A stretch of DNA of 64,000 bases from Micromonospora sp. NBC_01813 (GCF_035917335.1 NZ_CP109067.1:560501-624500); one strand, 5' to 3'. Counted from the stretch's first letter, positions 9,848-21,167 are shown. Made by a program: numbers and translations. Notes: generated by a model not told the origin, from the sequence alone.

Positions 9848-9876
9848 AGACTACACGTCCCATAGTGTGGACGTGT
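9848..9876. promoter_or_regulatory. GNAT -10 box and overlapping palindrome between GNAT and gltB
   Basis: On the minus strand TAGTCT (9848-9853) lies 6 bases before the GNAT GTG. It abuts a palindrome with arms ACACGTCC (9853-9860) and GGACGTGT (9869-9876) and an 8-base spacer. This looks like a repressor or activator site that could act on GNAT, gltB or both. Confidence 0.45.
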
Positions 9877-9985
9877 GATCAATTCGCACTGGTGATGTCC
9901 GGTGGCCCCTCACGTAGACTCAATAAACTCTCCAGGGCCGACGTCGTCCCGAATCTGTTCAGCGCGAGTGACGACAGGAGGCCCG

Positions 9986-12900
9986 GTGGTTCTTCCGTAC
10001 CCGCAGGGACCGCACCCTTGCCCGCCGCAGGCATCCCAGCCGCCGGCGCAGGGTCTCTACGACCCGGCCAACGAACACGACGCGTGCGGCGTCGCCTTCG
10101 TGGCGGATCTGCACGGCCGCCGCTCGCACGGCGTGGTGGCCAAGGGCCTGGCCGCGCTGTGCCGGCTCGACCACCGCGGGGCCCGGGGTGCGGAGCAGAA
10201 CACCGGCGACGGCGCCGGCATCATGATCCAGGTCCCGGACGAGTTCCTGCGGGCCGTCGTCGACTTCACCCTGCCGCCCGCCGGGCAGTACGCCACCGGG
10301 CTGGTCTTCCTGCCGACCGACCCCGCCGACGAGGCCCGGGTACGCCGGATCGTCGAGAAGTACGCCCTGGTCGAGGGGGCCGACGTACTCGGCTGGCGTG
10401 ACGTGCCGGTCGAGCCGGACGACCTCGGCGAGACCGCCGACGCCGCCCGCCCCCGGATCGGGCAGCTCTTCCTGGCCGCCCACCGGCTCACCGACTCCGC
10501 CGCCGGCGCGGCCGGCACCCCGCTGACCGGGATCGACCTGGACCGGGTGGCGTTCTGCGTCCGCAAGCAGGCCGAGCGGGAGAGCGCCGAGCGCGGCGTC
10601 CCGGCGTACTTCCCGTCGCTGTCCGGGCGCACCATGGTCTACAAGGGCATGCTCACCCCCGACCAGCTGCCGGCGTTCTACCCGGACCTGCGCGACGAGC
10701 GGGTCGCCAGCGCGATCGCCCTGGTGCACTCCCGGTTCTCCACCAACACGTTCCCGTCGTGGCCGCTGTCGCACCCGTACCGGTTCATCGCCCACAACGG
10801 CGAGATCAACACGATCCGGGGCAACAAGAACTGGATGAACGCCCGCGAGGCGCTGCTGGCTTCCCCGGCGATCCCCGGCAACATCCGCCGGCTCTTCCCG
10901 GTCTGCACCCCGCAGGCCTCCGACTCGGCCAACTTCGACGAGGTCCTCGAGCTGCTGCACCTGGCCGGGCGCAGCCTGCCGCACGCCGTACTGATGATGA
11001 TCCCGGAGGCGTGGGAGAACGACCCCGGGATGGACCCGGCGCGGCGCGCGTTCTACCGCTTCCACGCCAGCCTGATGGAGCCGTGGGACGGCCCGGCGTC
11101 GGTCGCCTTCACCGACGGCGAGATCGTCGGCGCGGTCCTGGACCGCAACGGACTGCGCCCCGGCCGCTGGTGGCGCACCAGCGACGGCCTGGTGGTGCTG
11201 GGCAGCGAGGCCGGCGTGCTCGACCTCGACCCGGCGACCGTGGTCGCCAAGGGCCGGCTGCGGCCCGGCCGGATGTTCCTGGTCGACACCGCCGCCGGGC
11301 GCATCGTCACCGACGGGGAGATCAAGGCCGAGCTGGCCGCCGCCCAGCCGTACGCCGACTGGCTGCACGCCGGCCTGATCGACCTGCAGGACCTGCCCCC
11401 GCGCGACCACATCGTCTACGCGCACGACTCGGTGCAGCGCCGCCAGCAGACCTTCGGCTACACCGAGGAGGAGCTCAAGATCCTGATCGCGCCGATGGCC
11501 CGCAAGGGCATCGAGCCGCTCGGGTCGATGGGCACCGACACCCCGATCTCACCGCTGTCGACCCGGCCACGGCTGCTGTTCGACTACTTCCACCAGCTGT
11601 TCGCCCAGGTCACCAACCCGCCGCTGGACGCGATCCGGGAGGAGATGGTGACCAGCCTGCAGGCCACCATCGGCCCGGAGGGCAACCTGCTCGACCCGGG
11701 GCCGGCCTCCTGCCGACAGATCGTGCTGCCGTACCCGGTGATCGACAACGACGAGCTGGCCAAGATCCTGTCGGTGGACGAGGACGGCGACCTGCCCGGC
11801 TTCAAGGCCGTACGGGTCTCCGGGCTGTACCCGCTGCGCGACGGCGCCGAGGGGATCAAGGCCCGACTCACCCAGATCTGCCGGCACGTCTCCGAGGCGA
11901 TCGAGGACGGCGTCCGGATCTTCGTCCTCTCCGACCGCGACTCGACGCTCGACCTGGCACCGATCCCGTCGCTGCTGCTCACCGCCGCCGTGCACCAGCA
12001 CCTGGTCCGCGAGCAGACCCGCACCCAGGTGGCACTGGTCGTCGAGTCCGGCGACTGCCGCGAGGTGCACCACGCCGCCGTGCTGATCGGCTACGGCGCC
12101 GCTGCGGTCAACCCGTACCTGGCCTTCGAGTCGGTCGAGGACCTGATCGCCACCGGCTCGCTGCCCGGCATCTCCTCCGTCGTCGCGATCCGTAACTACG
12201 TCAAGGCGCTCGGCAAGGGCGTCCTGAAGATCATGTCGAAGATGGGCATCTCGACGGTCTCCTCGTACTGCGGGGCCCAGGTCTTCGAAGCCGTCGGCCT
12301 GGACAAGGCGGTCGTCGAGCGCTACTTCGCCGGCACCCCGGGCACCGTCGGCGGCGTCGGCCTCGACGGCATCCACACCGAGGTCGCCGCCCGACACGCC
12401 CGCGCGTACCCGTCGAACAGCGCCGAGCGCTCACACCGGCGCCTCGACGTCGGCGGCGAGTACCAGTGGCGGCGCGAAGGCGAACTGCACCTGTTCAACC
12501 CGGAGACGGTGTTCCTGCTGCAGCACGCCACCCGCTCCGGGCAGTACGACGTGTTCCGCCGCTACACGGCCACCGTCGACGACCTGGCCGCGCGCGCCGG
12601 CTCGCTGCGCGGGCTGTTCACCCTGCGCGCCGGGGTCCGCGAGCCGATCCCACTCGACGAGGTCGAGCCGGCCAGCGAGATCGTCAAACGCTTCTCCACC
12701 GGCGCCATGTCCTACGGGTCGATCTCCGCCGAGGCACACGAGACCCTCGCCATCGCGATGAACCGCCTCGGCGGGCGGTCCAACACCGGCGAGGGCGGCG
12801 AGGACGTCGAGCGGCTCTACGACCCGACCCGGCGTTCGGCGGTCAAGCAGATCGCCTCCGGCCGGTTCGGCGTCACCAGCGAATACCTGGTCAACGCCGA

Positions 12901-14605
12901 CGACCTGCAGATCAAGATGGCGCAGGGCGCCAAGCCGGGTGAGGGCGGGCAGCTGCCCGGCAACAAGGTGTGGCCGTGGATCGCCAAGACCCGCCACGCC
13001 ACCCCCGGCGTCGGGCTGATCTCCCCGCCGCCGCACCACGACATCTACTCGATCGAGGACCTCGCCCAGCTGGTGCACGACCTCAAGTGCGTCAACCCGG
13101 CAGCCCGGGTGCACGTCAAACTGGTCAGCGAGATCGGCGTCGGCACCATCGCCGCCGGGGTCGCCAAGCTCAAGGCCGACGTCATCCTGATCTCCGGGCA
13201 CGACGGCGGCACCGGCGCGTCCCCGCTGAACTCGCTCAAGCACGCCGGCACCCCGTGGGAGCTGGGCCTGGCCGAGGCGCAGCAGACGCTGCTGCTCAAC
13301 AAGCTGCGCGACCGGGTCACCGTCCAGGTCGACGGCCAGCTCAAGACCGGCCGCGACGTGCTGATCGCGGCCCTGCTCGGCGCCGAGGAGTACGGCTTCG
13401 CCACCGCCCCGCTGATCGTCGAGGGCTGCGTGATGATGCGGGTCTGCCACCTGGACACCTGCCCGGTCGGCATCGCCACCCAGAACCCGGTGCTGCGGGA
13501 ACGCTTCACCGGCAAGCCGGAGTTCGTCGAGAACTTCTTCCTGTTCCTCGCCGAAGAGGTCCGCGGCTACCTGGCCGAGCTCGGGTTGCGCACCATCGAC
13601 GAGGCGATCGGCCGGGCCGACCTGCTGGACACCGCCCCGGCGGTGGACCACTGGAAGGCCAAAGGGCTGGACCTGTCGGCGGTGCTGCACGTGCCGACCC
13701 TGCCGGCCGGGGCGTCGCTGCGCGGCATCCGCGCCCAGGACCACGGCCTGGACAAGGCGCTGGACAACGAGCTGATCGCGCTGGCCGCGCCGGCGCTGAC
13801 CGACCGGACCCCGGTCAAGGCGTCGGTGGCGGTCCGCAACGAGCACCGCAGCGTCGGCGCGATGCTCGGCGGCGAGGTGACCCGCCGGGCCGGCGGCGCC
13901 GGGCTGCCCGAGGACACCATCGAGTTCACCCTCACCGGCACCGCCGGGCAGTCGTTCGGCGCGTTCCTGCCGCGCGGGGTGACGCTGCGGCTGTACGGCG
14001 ACGCCAACGACTACGTCGGCAAGGGCCTGTCCGGCGGCCGGCTCATCGTCCGCCCGGACGTGGCGGCACCGTTCGCCGCCCCCGGTGGCGCCGGCGCCGA
14101 GGAGCAGATCATCGCCGGCAACACCATCCTGTACGGGGCCACCGCCGGTGAACTGTTCCTGCGCGGCCGGGTCGGCGAGCGGTTCGGGGTGCGTAACTCC
14201 GGCGCGGTCACCGTCGTCGAGGGCGTCGGCGACCACGGCTGCGAATACATGACCGGCGGTACGGTCGTGGTGCTCGGCCCCACCGGGCGCAACTTCGCCG
14301 CCGGCATGTCCGGCGGTACGGCGTACCTGTGGCGGTTGGACGAGCGGCTGGTCAACCGGGAGCTGGTGGATCTGGAGCCGGTGTCGGCCGACGCCGAGCC
14401 GATGCTGCGTGAGCTGGTCGAGCGGCACTACGCCGAGACCGACTCGACGGTGGCCGAGGCACTGCTCAAGCGCTGGCCGGAGGCGGTGGAGGAGTTCGCC
14501 GTCGTGGTCCCGCGCGACTACAAGCGGGTAATGGAAGCGATGAGGGCCGCCGAAGCTGCCGGCCGTGACGTGGATGAGGCCGTCATGGAGGTGGCTCGTG
14601 CCTGA
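9986..14605 (+). CDS. gltB: Glutamate synthase (NADPH) large subunit
   Basis: GltB takes the amide nitrogen of glutamine and adds it to 2-oxoglutarate, together with GltD. It is 1539 aa from the GTG at 9986, which has AGGAGG four bases away. An N-terminal propeptide ends at the nucleophilic cysteine of [13 protein letters not shown] (class II amidotransferase). The central domain is followed by the FMN-binding synthase domain ([34 protein letters not shown]). The 3Fe-4S cluster motif is [13 protein letters not shown]. The C-terminal beta-helix domain contains GGRLIVRP and [10 protein letters not shown]. It overlaps gltD by 8 bases. Confidence 0.98.
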   Translation: MVLPYPQGPHPCPPQASQPPAQGLYDPANEHDACGVAFVADLHGRRSHGVVAKGLAALCRLDHRGARGAEQNTGDGAGIMIQVPDEFLRAVVDFTLPPAGQYATGLVFLPTDPADEARVRRIVEKYALVEGADVLGWRDVPVEPDDLGETADAARPRIGQLFLAAHRLTDSAAGAAGTPLTGIDLDRVAFCVRKQAERESAERGVPAYFPSLSGRTMVYKGMLTPDQLPAFYPDLRDERVASAIALVHSRFSTNTFPSWPLSHPYRFIAHNGEINTIRGNKNWMNAREALLASPAIPGNIRRLFPVCTPQASDSANFDEVLELLHLAGRSLPHAVLMMIPEAWENDPGMDPARRAFYRFHASLMEPWDGPASVAFTDGEIVGAVLDRNGLRPGRWWRTSDGLVVLGSEAGVLDLDPATVVAKGRLRPGRMFLVDTAAGRIVTDGEIKAELAAAQPYADWLHAGLIDLQDLPPRDHIVYAHDSVQRRQQTFGYTEEELKILIAPMARKGIEPLGSMGTDTPISPLSTRPRLLFDYFHQLFAQVTNPPLDAIREEMVTSLQATIGPEGNLLDPGPASCRQIVLPYPVIDNDELAKILSVDEDGDLPGFKAVRVSGLYPLRDGAEGIKARLTQICRHVSEAIEDGVRIFVLSDRDSTLDLAPIPSLLLTAAVHQHLVREQTRTQVALVVESGDCREVHHAAVLIGYGAAAVNPYLAFESVEDLIATGSLPGISSVVAIRNYVKALGKGVLKIMSKMGISTVSSYCGAQVFEAVGLDKAVVERYFAGTPGTVGGVGLDGIHTEVAARHARAYPSNSAERSHRRLDVGGEYQWRREGELHLFNPETVFLLQHATRSGQYDVFRRYTATVDDLAARAGSLRGLFTLRAGVREPIPLDEVEPASEIVKRFSTGAMSYGSISAEAHETLAIAMNRLGGRSNTGEGGEDVERLYDPTRRSAVKQIASGRFGVTSEYLVNADDLQIKMAQGAKPGEGGQLPGNKVWPWIAKTRHATPGVGLISPPPHHDIYSIEDLAQLVHDLKCVNPAARVHVKLVSEIGVGTIAAGVAKLKADVILISGHDGGTGASPLNSLKHAGTPWELGLAEAQQTLLLNKLRDRVTVQVDGQLKTGRDVLIAALLGAEEYGFATAPLIVEGCVMMRVCHLDTCPVGIATQNPVLRERFTGKPEFVENFFLFLAEEVRGYLAELGLRTIDEAIGRADLLDTAPAVDHWKAKGLDLSAVLHVPTLPAGASLRGIRAQDHGLDKALDNELIALAAPALTDRTPVKASVAVRNEHRSVGAMLGGEVTRRAGGAGLPEDTIEFTLTGTAGQSFGAFLPRGVTLRLYGDANDYVGKGLSGGRLIVRPDVAAPFAAPGGAGAEEQIIAGNTILYGATAGELFLRGRVGERFGVRNSGAVTVVEGVGDHGCEYMTGGTVVVLGPTGRNFAAGMSGGTAYLWRLDERLVNRELVDLEPVSADAEPMLRELVERHYAETDSTVAEALLKRWPEAVEEFAVVVPRDYKRVMEAMRAAEAAGRDVDEAVMEVARA

Positions 14606-16172
14606 CCCGACCGGTTTTCTGCGGTTCGACCGGCGGCTGCCGCAGCGCCGCCCGGTGCCGGTGCGGATCATGGACTGGCGGGAGGTCTACCCGCCGGCCA
14701 CCGACGAGCTGATCCGCGAGCAGGCGACCCGCTGCATGGACTGCGGCATCCCGTTCTGCCACGACGGCTGCCCGCTGGGCAACCGGATCCCGGACTGGAA
14801 CGACCTGGTCCGTACCGGTGGGTGGGCGGCGGCGATCGAGTCGCTGCACGCCACGAACAACTTCCCGGAGTTCACCGGGCGGCTGTGCCCGGCGCCGTGC
14901 GAGGCGGCCTGTGTGCTCGGCATCGCCGGTGGCGCGCCGGTCACCATCAAGCAGATCGAGGTGGAAATCATCAACCGGGCGGTCGGCGCCGGTCTGATCA
15001 CCCCGCAGGCGGTGCCGGAGCCGTCCGGTAAGCGGGTCGCGGTGGTCGGCTCCGGTCCGGCCGGGCTCGCCGCCGCGCAGCAGTTGGCGCGGGCCGGGCA
15101 CGCGGTGACCGTCTTCGAGCGCGACGACGCCATCGGCGGCCTGATGCGTTACGGCATCCCGGACTTCAAGCTGGAGAAGGAGCACATCGACCTGCGGCTG
15201 GCCCAGCTGGCGGCCGAAGGCGTCCAGTTCCGCACCGGGGTGAACGTCGGAGTCGACGTGACCGCCGAGCAGTTGCGGGGCGACCACGACGCGGTGCTGC
15301 TGGCCTGTGGCGCGCTGGCCGGCCGGGACACCCCGGCGACGCCAGGCCGGCCGCTGCGCGGGGTGCACCTGGCGATGGAGCACCTGGTCGAGTCGAACAA
15401 GGTGGTCGCCGCGGCGGCGGCGCAGGCCCGGGCGGCCGAGGCCGCCGGTGTGGTGGCCGTCGAGCCACCGTCGGAGGCCGGCTCGTCGCACGTGGATGGC
15501 GTACCGGTGGAGCGGGCGACGATCGACGCGGCCGGCAAATATGTGGTGATCATCGGCGGTGGTGACACCGCCGCCGACTGCCTCGGGGTGGCGCACCGCC
15601 AGGGTGCGGCCGGGGTGTACCAACTGGACCTCTACCCGGAGCCGCCGGGCGCCCGCGACGAGTCGCGGGATCCGTGGCCGACCTGGCCGTGGGTGCTGCG
15701 CGACTATCCGGCGCACGAGGAGGGCGGCGACCGGGTCTTCGCCGTCGCCGTGCAGGAGTTCGTCGACGACGGCACCGGCGCGGTGCGGGCGGTCCGCATC
15801 GTCGAGGTGACGGTGACCAAGGTCGACGGCGAGCGGATCCTGACCGTGGTGCCAGGATCGGAGCGGGAGTTGCCGGCGGACCTGGTGCTGCTGGCGATCG
15901 GCTTCGAGGGCACCGAGGAGCAGCCGTTGCTGGAGCAGTTGCGGCTGGTCCGCAACCGGCGCGGCGCGATCGACTCCGACGGTGGCTGGCAGACCGCTAC
16001 CAAGGGGGTCTTCGTCGCCGGGGACATGCACCGGGGCGCGTCGCTGATCGTGTGGGCGATCGCCGAGGGGCGGGCGGCGGCCGCGGCCATCCACTCGTAC
16101 CTCGGTGGGGTGGGGGAGTTGCCGGCCCCGGTCACGCCGTCGGCCCAACCCCTCGCCAGCACCACCCGCTGA
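14598..16172 (+). CDS. gltD: Glutamate synthase (NADPH) small subunit
   Basis: GltD passes electrons from NADPH through FAD and iron-sulfur clusters to GltB. It is 524 aa from a GTG that overlaps the end of gltB, with GGAGG 7 bases upstream. N-terminal cysteines lie in [17 protein letters not shown] and [13 protein letters not shown]. The FAD site is [19 protein letters not shown] and the NAD(P) site [15 protein letters not shown]. The terminal [19 protein letters not shown] is typical. Residues about 275-315 hold an Ala-rich insertion in the middle domain. Confidence 0.97.
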   Translation: MPDPTGFLRFDRRLPQRRPVPVRIMDWREVYPPATDELIREQATRCMDCGIPFCHDGCPLGNRIPDWNDLVRTGGWAAAIESLHATNNFPEFTGRLCPAPCEAACVLGIAGGAPVTIKQIEVEIINRAVGAGLITPQAVPEPSGKRVAVVGSGPAGLAAAQQLARAGHAVTVFERDDAIGGLMRYGIPDFKLEKEHIDLRLAQLAAEGVQFRTGVNVGVDVTAEQLRGDHDAVLLACGALAGRDTPATPGRPLRGVHLAMEHLVESNKVVAAAAAQARAAEAAGVVAVEPPSEAGSSHVDGVPVERATIDAAGKYVVIIGGGDTAADCLGVAHRQGAAGVYQLDLYPEPPGARDESRDPWPTWPWVLRDYPAHEEGGDRVFAVAVQEFVDDGTGAVRAVRIVEVTVTKVDGERILTVVPGSERELPADLVLLAIGFEGTEEQPLLEQLRLVRNRRGAIDSDGGWQTATKGVFVAGDMHRGASLIVWAIAEGRAAAAAIHSYLGGVGELPAPVTPSAQPLASTTR

Positions 16173-16186
16173 CCTCCCCTTCTTTA

Positions 16187-16254
16187 CGCGACGATCTTGC
16201 ACTTATCGAGAAGATATGCCCGACTTGTCCATCGATAAGTGCAAGATCGTCGCG
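16187..16254. terminator. Long perfect palindrome after gltD
   Basis: Arms of 23 bases, 16187-16209 and 16232-16254, are exact reverse complements around a 22-base spacer; the arm contains GATCTTGCACTTATCG. It lies 14 bases after the gltD stop. It probably forms a terminator-like hairpin, although no T-run follows. It could also be a dispersed intergenic repeat. Confidence 0.55.
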
Positions 16255-16407
16255 ATCTTGGGTGTGGGAGTTGTGATCTTGGCGCAGGTTGGGCCCTTTC
16301 GGGGATGCAGATGTTTCGATAGCATTACCGGCTAGTAACAACAGTTGCTCCCCACGGCCACGCGCGCGGCCACGAGGATCCCCCCATCCTTCGTGAGGTC
16401 CTGTCCC

Positions 16408-17211
16408 ATGACCCTTCGTCCCCTGGCCCGCGCTGCCCTCGCGCTGGCCGTCACCGTCGGCATCGGTGCCGGCGCCATCGCAGTCGCCACCTCCGCCCAG
16501 GCCGCCCCGGCCGTGCACTACGCCGCCCTCGGCGACTCGTACTCCTCCGGCGTCGGTGCCGGCCCGTACGACGTCTCCGGCTGCCTGCGCAGCAACCGCT
16601 CCTACGCCCCACTCTGGGCGGCGGCCAACTCGCCGGACAGCTTCCGCTTCGTCGCCTGCAGCGGCGCGGTCACCGCCGACGTCCTCAACCGCCAACTGTC
16701 CGCACTGGACGCCGCCACCACGATGGTGACCATCAGCATCGGCGGCAACGACGCCGGATTCGCCGACATCGTCATCAACTGCCGGCTCGGCAGCGAATCC
16801 GCCTGCGCCAGCGCCGTCAACCGGGCCGAACAGTTCGCCACCAACGAGCTGCCGGGCCGGCTCGACGCCACCTACGCCGCCATCAAGCAGCGGGCACCCA
16901 ACGCCCAGCTGATCGTGCTCGGCTACCCCCGGCTGTTCGAGGAGACCCGCAACTGCGGGCTGCTCGCCGTCAGCCTGACCAAGCGCACCATCATCAACGA
17001 CGCGGCGGACCTGCTCGCCGAGGTCACCGCAGGCCGGGCAGCCGCCGCGGGGGCGACCTTCGTGGACACCCGGACGCAGTTCACCGGGCACGGAGTTTGC
17101 GGCGCCACCCCGTGGCTCAACGACTTCTCCGCGCTGATCGCCGCGTACCACCCGAACGCCGCCGGTTACCGCGACGGCTACCTGGCCGCGCTCAACACCG
17201 TCACCGGCTGA
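16408..17211 (+). CDS. Secreted SGNH-family hydrolase (esterase/lipase)
   Basis: A 267-aa secreted esterase. Residues 1-32 form a signal peptide with cleavage near TSAQAAPA. Block I of the SGNH family, YAALGDSYSSGVGAG, holds the catalytic serine. The Gly block is FVACSGAVTADV, the Asn block SIGGNDAGFAD, and the C-terminal YHPNAAGY provides the histidine. Several cysteines would form disulfides, as in Streptomyces secreted lipases. The start at 16408 gives a normal signal peptide, and an upstream ATG at 16345 would only add residues before it. The nearest -10-like box, TAGCAT at 16320, would leave a 5' leader of about 75 bases. Confidence 0.9.
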   Translation: MTLRPLARAALALAVTVGIGAGAIAVATSAQAAPAVHYAALGDSYSSGVGAGPYDVSGCLRSNRSYAPLWAAANSPDSFRFVACSGAVTADVLNRQLSALDAATTMVTISIGGNDAGFADIVINCRLGSESACASAVNRAEQFATNELPGRLDATYAAIKQRAPNAQLIVLGYPRLFEETRNCGLLAVSLTKRTIINDAADLLAEVTAGRAAAAGATFVDTRTQFTGHGVCGATPWLNDFSALIAAYHPNAAGYRDGYLAALNTVTG

Positions 17212-17573
17212 GCGACACAGCCAACCCTCGGCTGATCCTCGGCCCCGTACCTCCGGATCATGCGGCGGTCCGGTCCCCGACCGCACCACGGGGACCGGCC
17301 CGCCGCAGGTCTGCGCACCTCAGTTCGCGGGAGCCCGTCGACTGCCGACCCGGCGGAGACCGAACACTGTTTTCGCGTGATCCCCCACGGGGATCAAAAT
17401 CCCCTGGGGGATCACGGCCGGAGAGACTTCGGCCTCCGCTGTGGGCGGATCCGCGCGGCGGTGGAGCATTGCCCCCGCCGGCACAGGCCGGCCGCGACAC
17501 GTGGGCCGAGTTCCCGGCGTACGGCCGATTCGGATAGTGTTCCCGTGGCTACCCGAACGCAGGTGGGGGTGCG
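17212..17573. other. Intergenic stretch between the esterase and the FtsK-like gene
   Basis: 362 bases without a convincing gene. It holds one strong hairpin (separate entry) and, near its end, TAGTGT at 17535-17540 followed by a GTG at 17545 that opens a 10-codon frame. That frame's TGA overlaps the ATG of the FtsK-like gene. The short frame may couple translation into the downstream gene. Confidence 0.4.
17377..17415. terminator. Hairpin after the esterase gene
   Basis: GTGATCCCCC and its partner GGGGGATCAC enclose a second paired block (GGGGAT / ATCCCC) with one bulged C and a CAAA loop. It is likely the esterase terminator. Confidence 0.5.
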
Positions 17574-20165
17574 ATGAGCTTCGGTGCCGCGTACCGCCGG
17601 GCGTTGGCCGCGCACCGGCAGGCGATCGCCCACCTCACCACCGCGCGCCGGGCGATCGGCGACAGCGCCGCCCCGCCGCCGCCGGACCTCGGCGACATCA
17701 CCGAACGGCTGCGGCGCATCGGCGAAACGCTGACCACCGGCGCCACCGGATCCGTACAGGACCTGGCCGCCGGACCGGCGCCGGTCCGGGTCGGGATGGC
17801 CCGCCCCGCCGCGATGACCGACCCGGCCGGCGGAGCCGGCAACGGCGGCGGTACGGAGTTTCCCGCACTGGTGCCGCTCGGTGCCGGCGCGCACCTGGCC
17901 ATCGACGCCGACGCCCGACAGCCACGGGTCGCCGCACTGCTGCGCAGCCTGGTGGTCCGGCTGCTCGCGGCGGCACCCCCCGGCACGGTACGGGTGATCG
18001 CGCTGGACACCACGTCGATGGGTGCCACCTTCCTGCCGCTGCGACCACTGGTCGAAGCCGGGGTGCTGGCGGCACCGGCCGCCACCGACGCCGAAGCCAA
18101 GGAGCGCCTCGACGACGCCGACCAGCACGTCCGGGCCGCCCAGGCCCGCACCGGCGGGCAGGCGGCAGAGCTGCTGGTCGTGGTCGCCGGGGCGTTGCCG
18201 GACGGCCGCAGCGAGCTGATGCGCCTCGCCGCGCTCACCCACGCCGGAGCCGCCGCCCGGGTCTGCGTGATCATCGCCGGCTACCCGCCGAGCAGCACCA
18301 CCGGGATGCAGCCGCCGTCACTCGGCGCCACCACCCAGATCCGGCTGGACGGCAACCGAGGCTGGGTCGGCGACCCACCCGGGCAGCCGTTCAGCTCCGA
18401 CGGCAGTGGCCTGGCCGCGCCGGTCGCCCTCGACGGTGACCCGCCGGCCCGGGTGGTCGAAGCCCTGGCCAGCCGACTCGGCGAAATCAACCGACGCGGC
18501 TCCACACTCGACTTCGCCGACCTGCTGCCGGCCCGGATCTGGACCGAGTCCGCCGCCACCGGCCTGCACACCGTCGTCGGCCGGGCCGGCCGAGAGCCGG
18601 CGATCCTCGCCTTCGACGACGTCACCCCACACTGGCTGGTCGGCGGGCGCACCGGCTCCGGCAAGACCGTCTTCCTGCTCGACCTGCTCTACAGCCTCGC
18701 CGCCCGCTACTCACCCGACGAACTCGCGCTCTACCTGCTCGACTTCAAGGAAGGCGTCAGCTTCACCGAGTTCGTGCCGACCGGCCGGGACCCGTCGTGG
18801 ATTCCGCACGCCCGCGCCGTCGGCATCGAATCCGACCGCGAGTACGGCGTCGCCGTACTGCGGGAGCTGCGCCGCGAGCTGAACCGGCGGGCGGCGGCGA
18901 TGAAACGCCACGGCGTGACGAAGCTGGCCGACCTGCCCCGCGACGGCACCCCGACGCCACGCACCGTCGCCATCATCGACGAGTTCCACGTACTGTTCGA
19001 AGGCAACGACTCCGTCGCCCGCGAAGCCGCCGGCCTGCTGGAGGAGCTGGCCCGCAAAGGCCGGTCGTACGGCGTACACCTGGTGTTGGCCAGCCAGAGC
19101 ATGTCCGGCATCGAAGCGCTGTACGGCAAGACCGACTCGATCTTCGGCCAGTTTCCGCTGCGGGTGGCGCTGCCCGGCGGCAACGGGGTCCTCGACCCGC
19201 TCAACCACACCGCCGGTGGGCTGCCGGTCGGGCAGGCGATCGTCAACCCGTCGGCCGGCATCGCCGGCGCCAACACCATCATCCGCTTCCCGGACGCGCA
19301 CAGCGGGGCCCGACGGATCGGCGCGCTACGCCACGAGCTGTGGCAGGCCCGCGCCGCCGGCTCCCGGCCACCGGCGATCTTCAAGGGGTACGAGGCGGCG
19401 CACCTCGACGGCGACCCGACGTACCGTTCCCTCGCCGCCGGTGGCCGACGCCCGCTGGCGCTGGTCGGCCGGCAGGTCGACGTGGACCTCACCTCGGCGG
19501 TGTTCGCGCTGGACGCCACCCCGGGCCGGCACCTGGCGGTGGTCGGCACCACCGGGCACGCCGCCGACGTGCTGCACGCCGCCACGGTCAGCCTGGCCAA
19601 GCAGGAGCAGCCCGGTCAGGCCCGTTTCCTGTTCGCGCCGCTGGTGGCCAGCGCCGACGAGGTCGCCGAGGAGGCCGCCGACGCGCTGCACGCCCTCGGG
19701 CACGCCGTCACCCGGCTGACCGCCGCCGAGCTGCGCGAGGAGCTGCGCCGGTTGGCCAAACCCGACGGGGCGGCGGAACATCCCGGGCGTACGTATCTGG
19801 TGGTGTTCGGGATGGACGCCGCCGCCGGGGTGCTCGGCGCGAAGGACGAGATGTACAAGTCCGGGCTGGACGACCTGCAGGTGGTGCTGCGCCAAGGGCC
19901 CGGCCAGGGCGTACACCTGCTCGGCTGGTGGCGCGGGCTGCGCCGGCTCGCCGACGACCTGGGCGGCGCACACAACCGCGACGACCTGGCCTGCCTGGTG
20001 GCGATGAACGTGCCCGGCGGTGAGCTTGGCTCCTACCTGGGCACCCACGAGCTGGCGTACCGGCCGCGGCCGAACCGGGCGCTGCTGATCGACCGGCACG
20101 ACCAACGGACCCGGCTGATCGTGCCGTTCGCGCTGCCCGGCCGTGAGCTGGACGAGGAGGGCTGA
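17574..20165 (+). CDS. FtsK/SpoIIIE-like ATPase with degenerate tandem domains (EccC-like)
   Basis: An 863-aa P-loop ATPase. The active module has Walker A GGRTGSGKT at residues 357-365 and Walker B VAIIDEFH, with D469 and E470. The LLDFKEGVSF and LVLASQSM motifs are typical of FtsK/SpoIIIE pumps. A domain before it (about 80-300) and one after it (about 630-860) look like degenerate copies: the third has VGTTGHAADVL where a P-loop would be, and a TYLVVFGMD strand. One active plus two degenerate ATPase domains is the pattern of EccC-type secretion motors. No membrane segment is seen, and the next gene may supply it. Substrate is unknown. Confidence 0.75.
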   Translation: MSFGAAYRRALAAHRQAIAHLTTARRAIGDSAAPPPPDLGDITERLRRIGETLTTGATGSVQDLAAGPAPVRVGMARPAAMTDPAGGAGNGGGTEFPALVPLGAGAHLAIDADARQPRVAALLRSLVVRLLAAAPPGTVRVIALDTTSMGATFLPLRPLVEAGVLAAPAATDAEAKERLDDADQHVRAAQARTGGQAAELLVVVAGALPDGRSELMRLAALTHAGAAARVCVIIAGYPPSSTTGMQPPSLGATTQIRLDGNRGWVGDPPGQPFSSDGSGLAAPVALDGDPPARVVEALASRLGEINRRGSTLDFADLLPARIWTESAATGLHTVVGRAGREPAILAFDDVTPHWLVGGRTGSGKTVFLLDLLYSLAARYSPDELALYLLDFKEGVSFTEFVPTGRDPSWIPHARAVGIESDREYGVAVLRELRRELNRRAAAMKRHGVTKLADLPRDGTPTPRTVAIIDEFHVLFEGNDSVAREAAGLLEELARKGRSYGVHLVLASQSMSGIEALYGKTDSIFGQFPLRVALPGGNGVLDPLNHTAGGLPVGQAIVNPSAGIAGANTIIRFPDAHSGARRIGALRHELWQARAAGSRPPAIFKGYEAAHLDGDPTYRSLAAGGRRPLALVGRQVDVDLTSAVFALDATPGRHLAVVGTTGHAADVLHAATVSLAKQEQPGQARFLFAPLVASADEVAEEAADALHALGHAVTRLTAAELREELRRLAKPDGAAEHPGRTYLVVFGMDAAAGVLGAKDEMYKSGLDDLQVVLRQGPGQGVHLLGWWRGLRRLADDLGGAHNRDDLACLVAMNVPGGELGSYLGTHELAYRPRPNRALLIDRHDQRTRLIVPFALPGRELDEEG

Positions 20166-20170
20166 GCGCG

Positions 20171-21061
20171 GTGAGCAGCGGATTCGACGAGTACGCCGCG
20201 TTGGCCCGGCACCTGCACGACCTGCACCGCACCGGGCAGGCCGGCACCGCCCAGCACACGACGAGGACGCAACGGCTCACCGGGTACGCCGATCAGCTCG
20301 GCCACCGGCTCTACGCCCAGTGGCAGCGGTTGGCGGCGATCGCCCAGGCAGCCGGCGAGCAGGTGCCGGCCGCGCCGCCGCCGATCGCCGCGACCCCGGC
20401 CGCCGACTCCGCGCCCGGCCAGCCATGGCCGCCGCCACCTCCACCACCGGGCCGGGCCGGGCTGCCACCGCCGCCGCGCCGCCCCGAGTTGGCTACCGGC
20501 GAGCAGCGGATCCCTTTGCCGGCCGGCGCTGCCGGTGCTTCCGGCGCAATGCTGCCGTATGACGGCGGCAGCGCGGGCGCGGGCATCCCGGTCTCGGCCG
20601 CACCGGTCTCCGGTGACCCGGCGGCGGCCGGCGGGTTCCCGCCGGACCCGGAGCAGGAGCTGGAGGCGGCCCGCCGGCAACTCGACGAGGCGGACGCCGC
20701 CGCCTACGAAGCGGAGCAGGCGGCAGCCCGGCCGCCGCTGCTGCCCGGCTGGTCACCGCTGAGCCGGGCGGTCGCCGTCTACCTGGCCTTCGCCGGTGCC
20801 GTCGCCGTCTTGCAGTTCACCTTCTTCCTGAACCCGTTGACCCTCGGCGTCGACTACGGCACCAAGTGGATCTGGTCCTGCACCGGCTTCCCGACGATGG
20901 GGTTCTTCGCCGCGTACTTCGTGATCAGCAAGTGGGGCACCTCCCGGCTGGAAACCGACGGCGGCCCACGCTTCCCCAAGCTGGGGTTCATCCTCAGCTT
21001 CGTCGGCGCCGCCGTCTCGATGGTCCTACTGCTGGTGTTTCTGCAGGTCGGTCCCTTCTGA
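20171..21061 (+). CDS. Pro-rich membrane protein paired with the FtsK-like ATPase
   Basis: A 296-aa protein. Residues 1-65 are helical (EYAALARHLHDLHRTGQAG). Residues 65-165 are Pro/Ala-rich and disordered. A short charged coiled coil (ELEAARRQLDEADAAAYEAE) follows near 165-185. The C-terminal 100 residues contain three hydrophobic membrane segments. The GTG start is 6 bases after the ATPase stop, so the two are almost certainly co-transcribed. It may anchor the ATPase to the membrane. I do not recognise the family. Confidence 0.7.
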   Translation: MSSGFDEYAALARHLHDLHRTGQAGTAQHTTRTQRLTGYADQLGHRLYAQWQRLAAIAQAAGEQVPAAPPPIAATPAADSAPGQPWPPPPPPPGRAGLPPPPRRPELATGEQRIPLPAGAAGASGAMLPYDGGSAGAGIPVSAAPVSGDPAAAGGFPPDPEQELEAARRQLDEADAAAYEAEQAAARPPLLPGWSPLSRAVAVYLAFAGAVAVLQFTFFLNPLTLGVDYGTKWIWSCTGFPTMGFFAAYFVISKWGTSRLETDGGPRFPKLGFILSFVGAAVSMVLLLVFLQVGPF

Positions 21062-21167
21062 GCGCAGGGCGATCACGTGGGGTCCCACCAGCCCACGGTC
21101 CCGTACTGGGGCTTGTGGGTGACGCGGAAGATCGCCGACGTCGGCGATGTTTCGGGGCTGCTGGCGG

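Noticed and set aside
12431-14671. 746-codon minus-strand frame opposite gltB
   Set aside because: Antisense shadow of gltB with no motif and the expected Gly/Arg/Pro bias.
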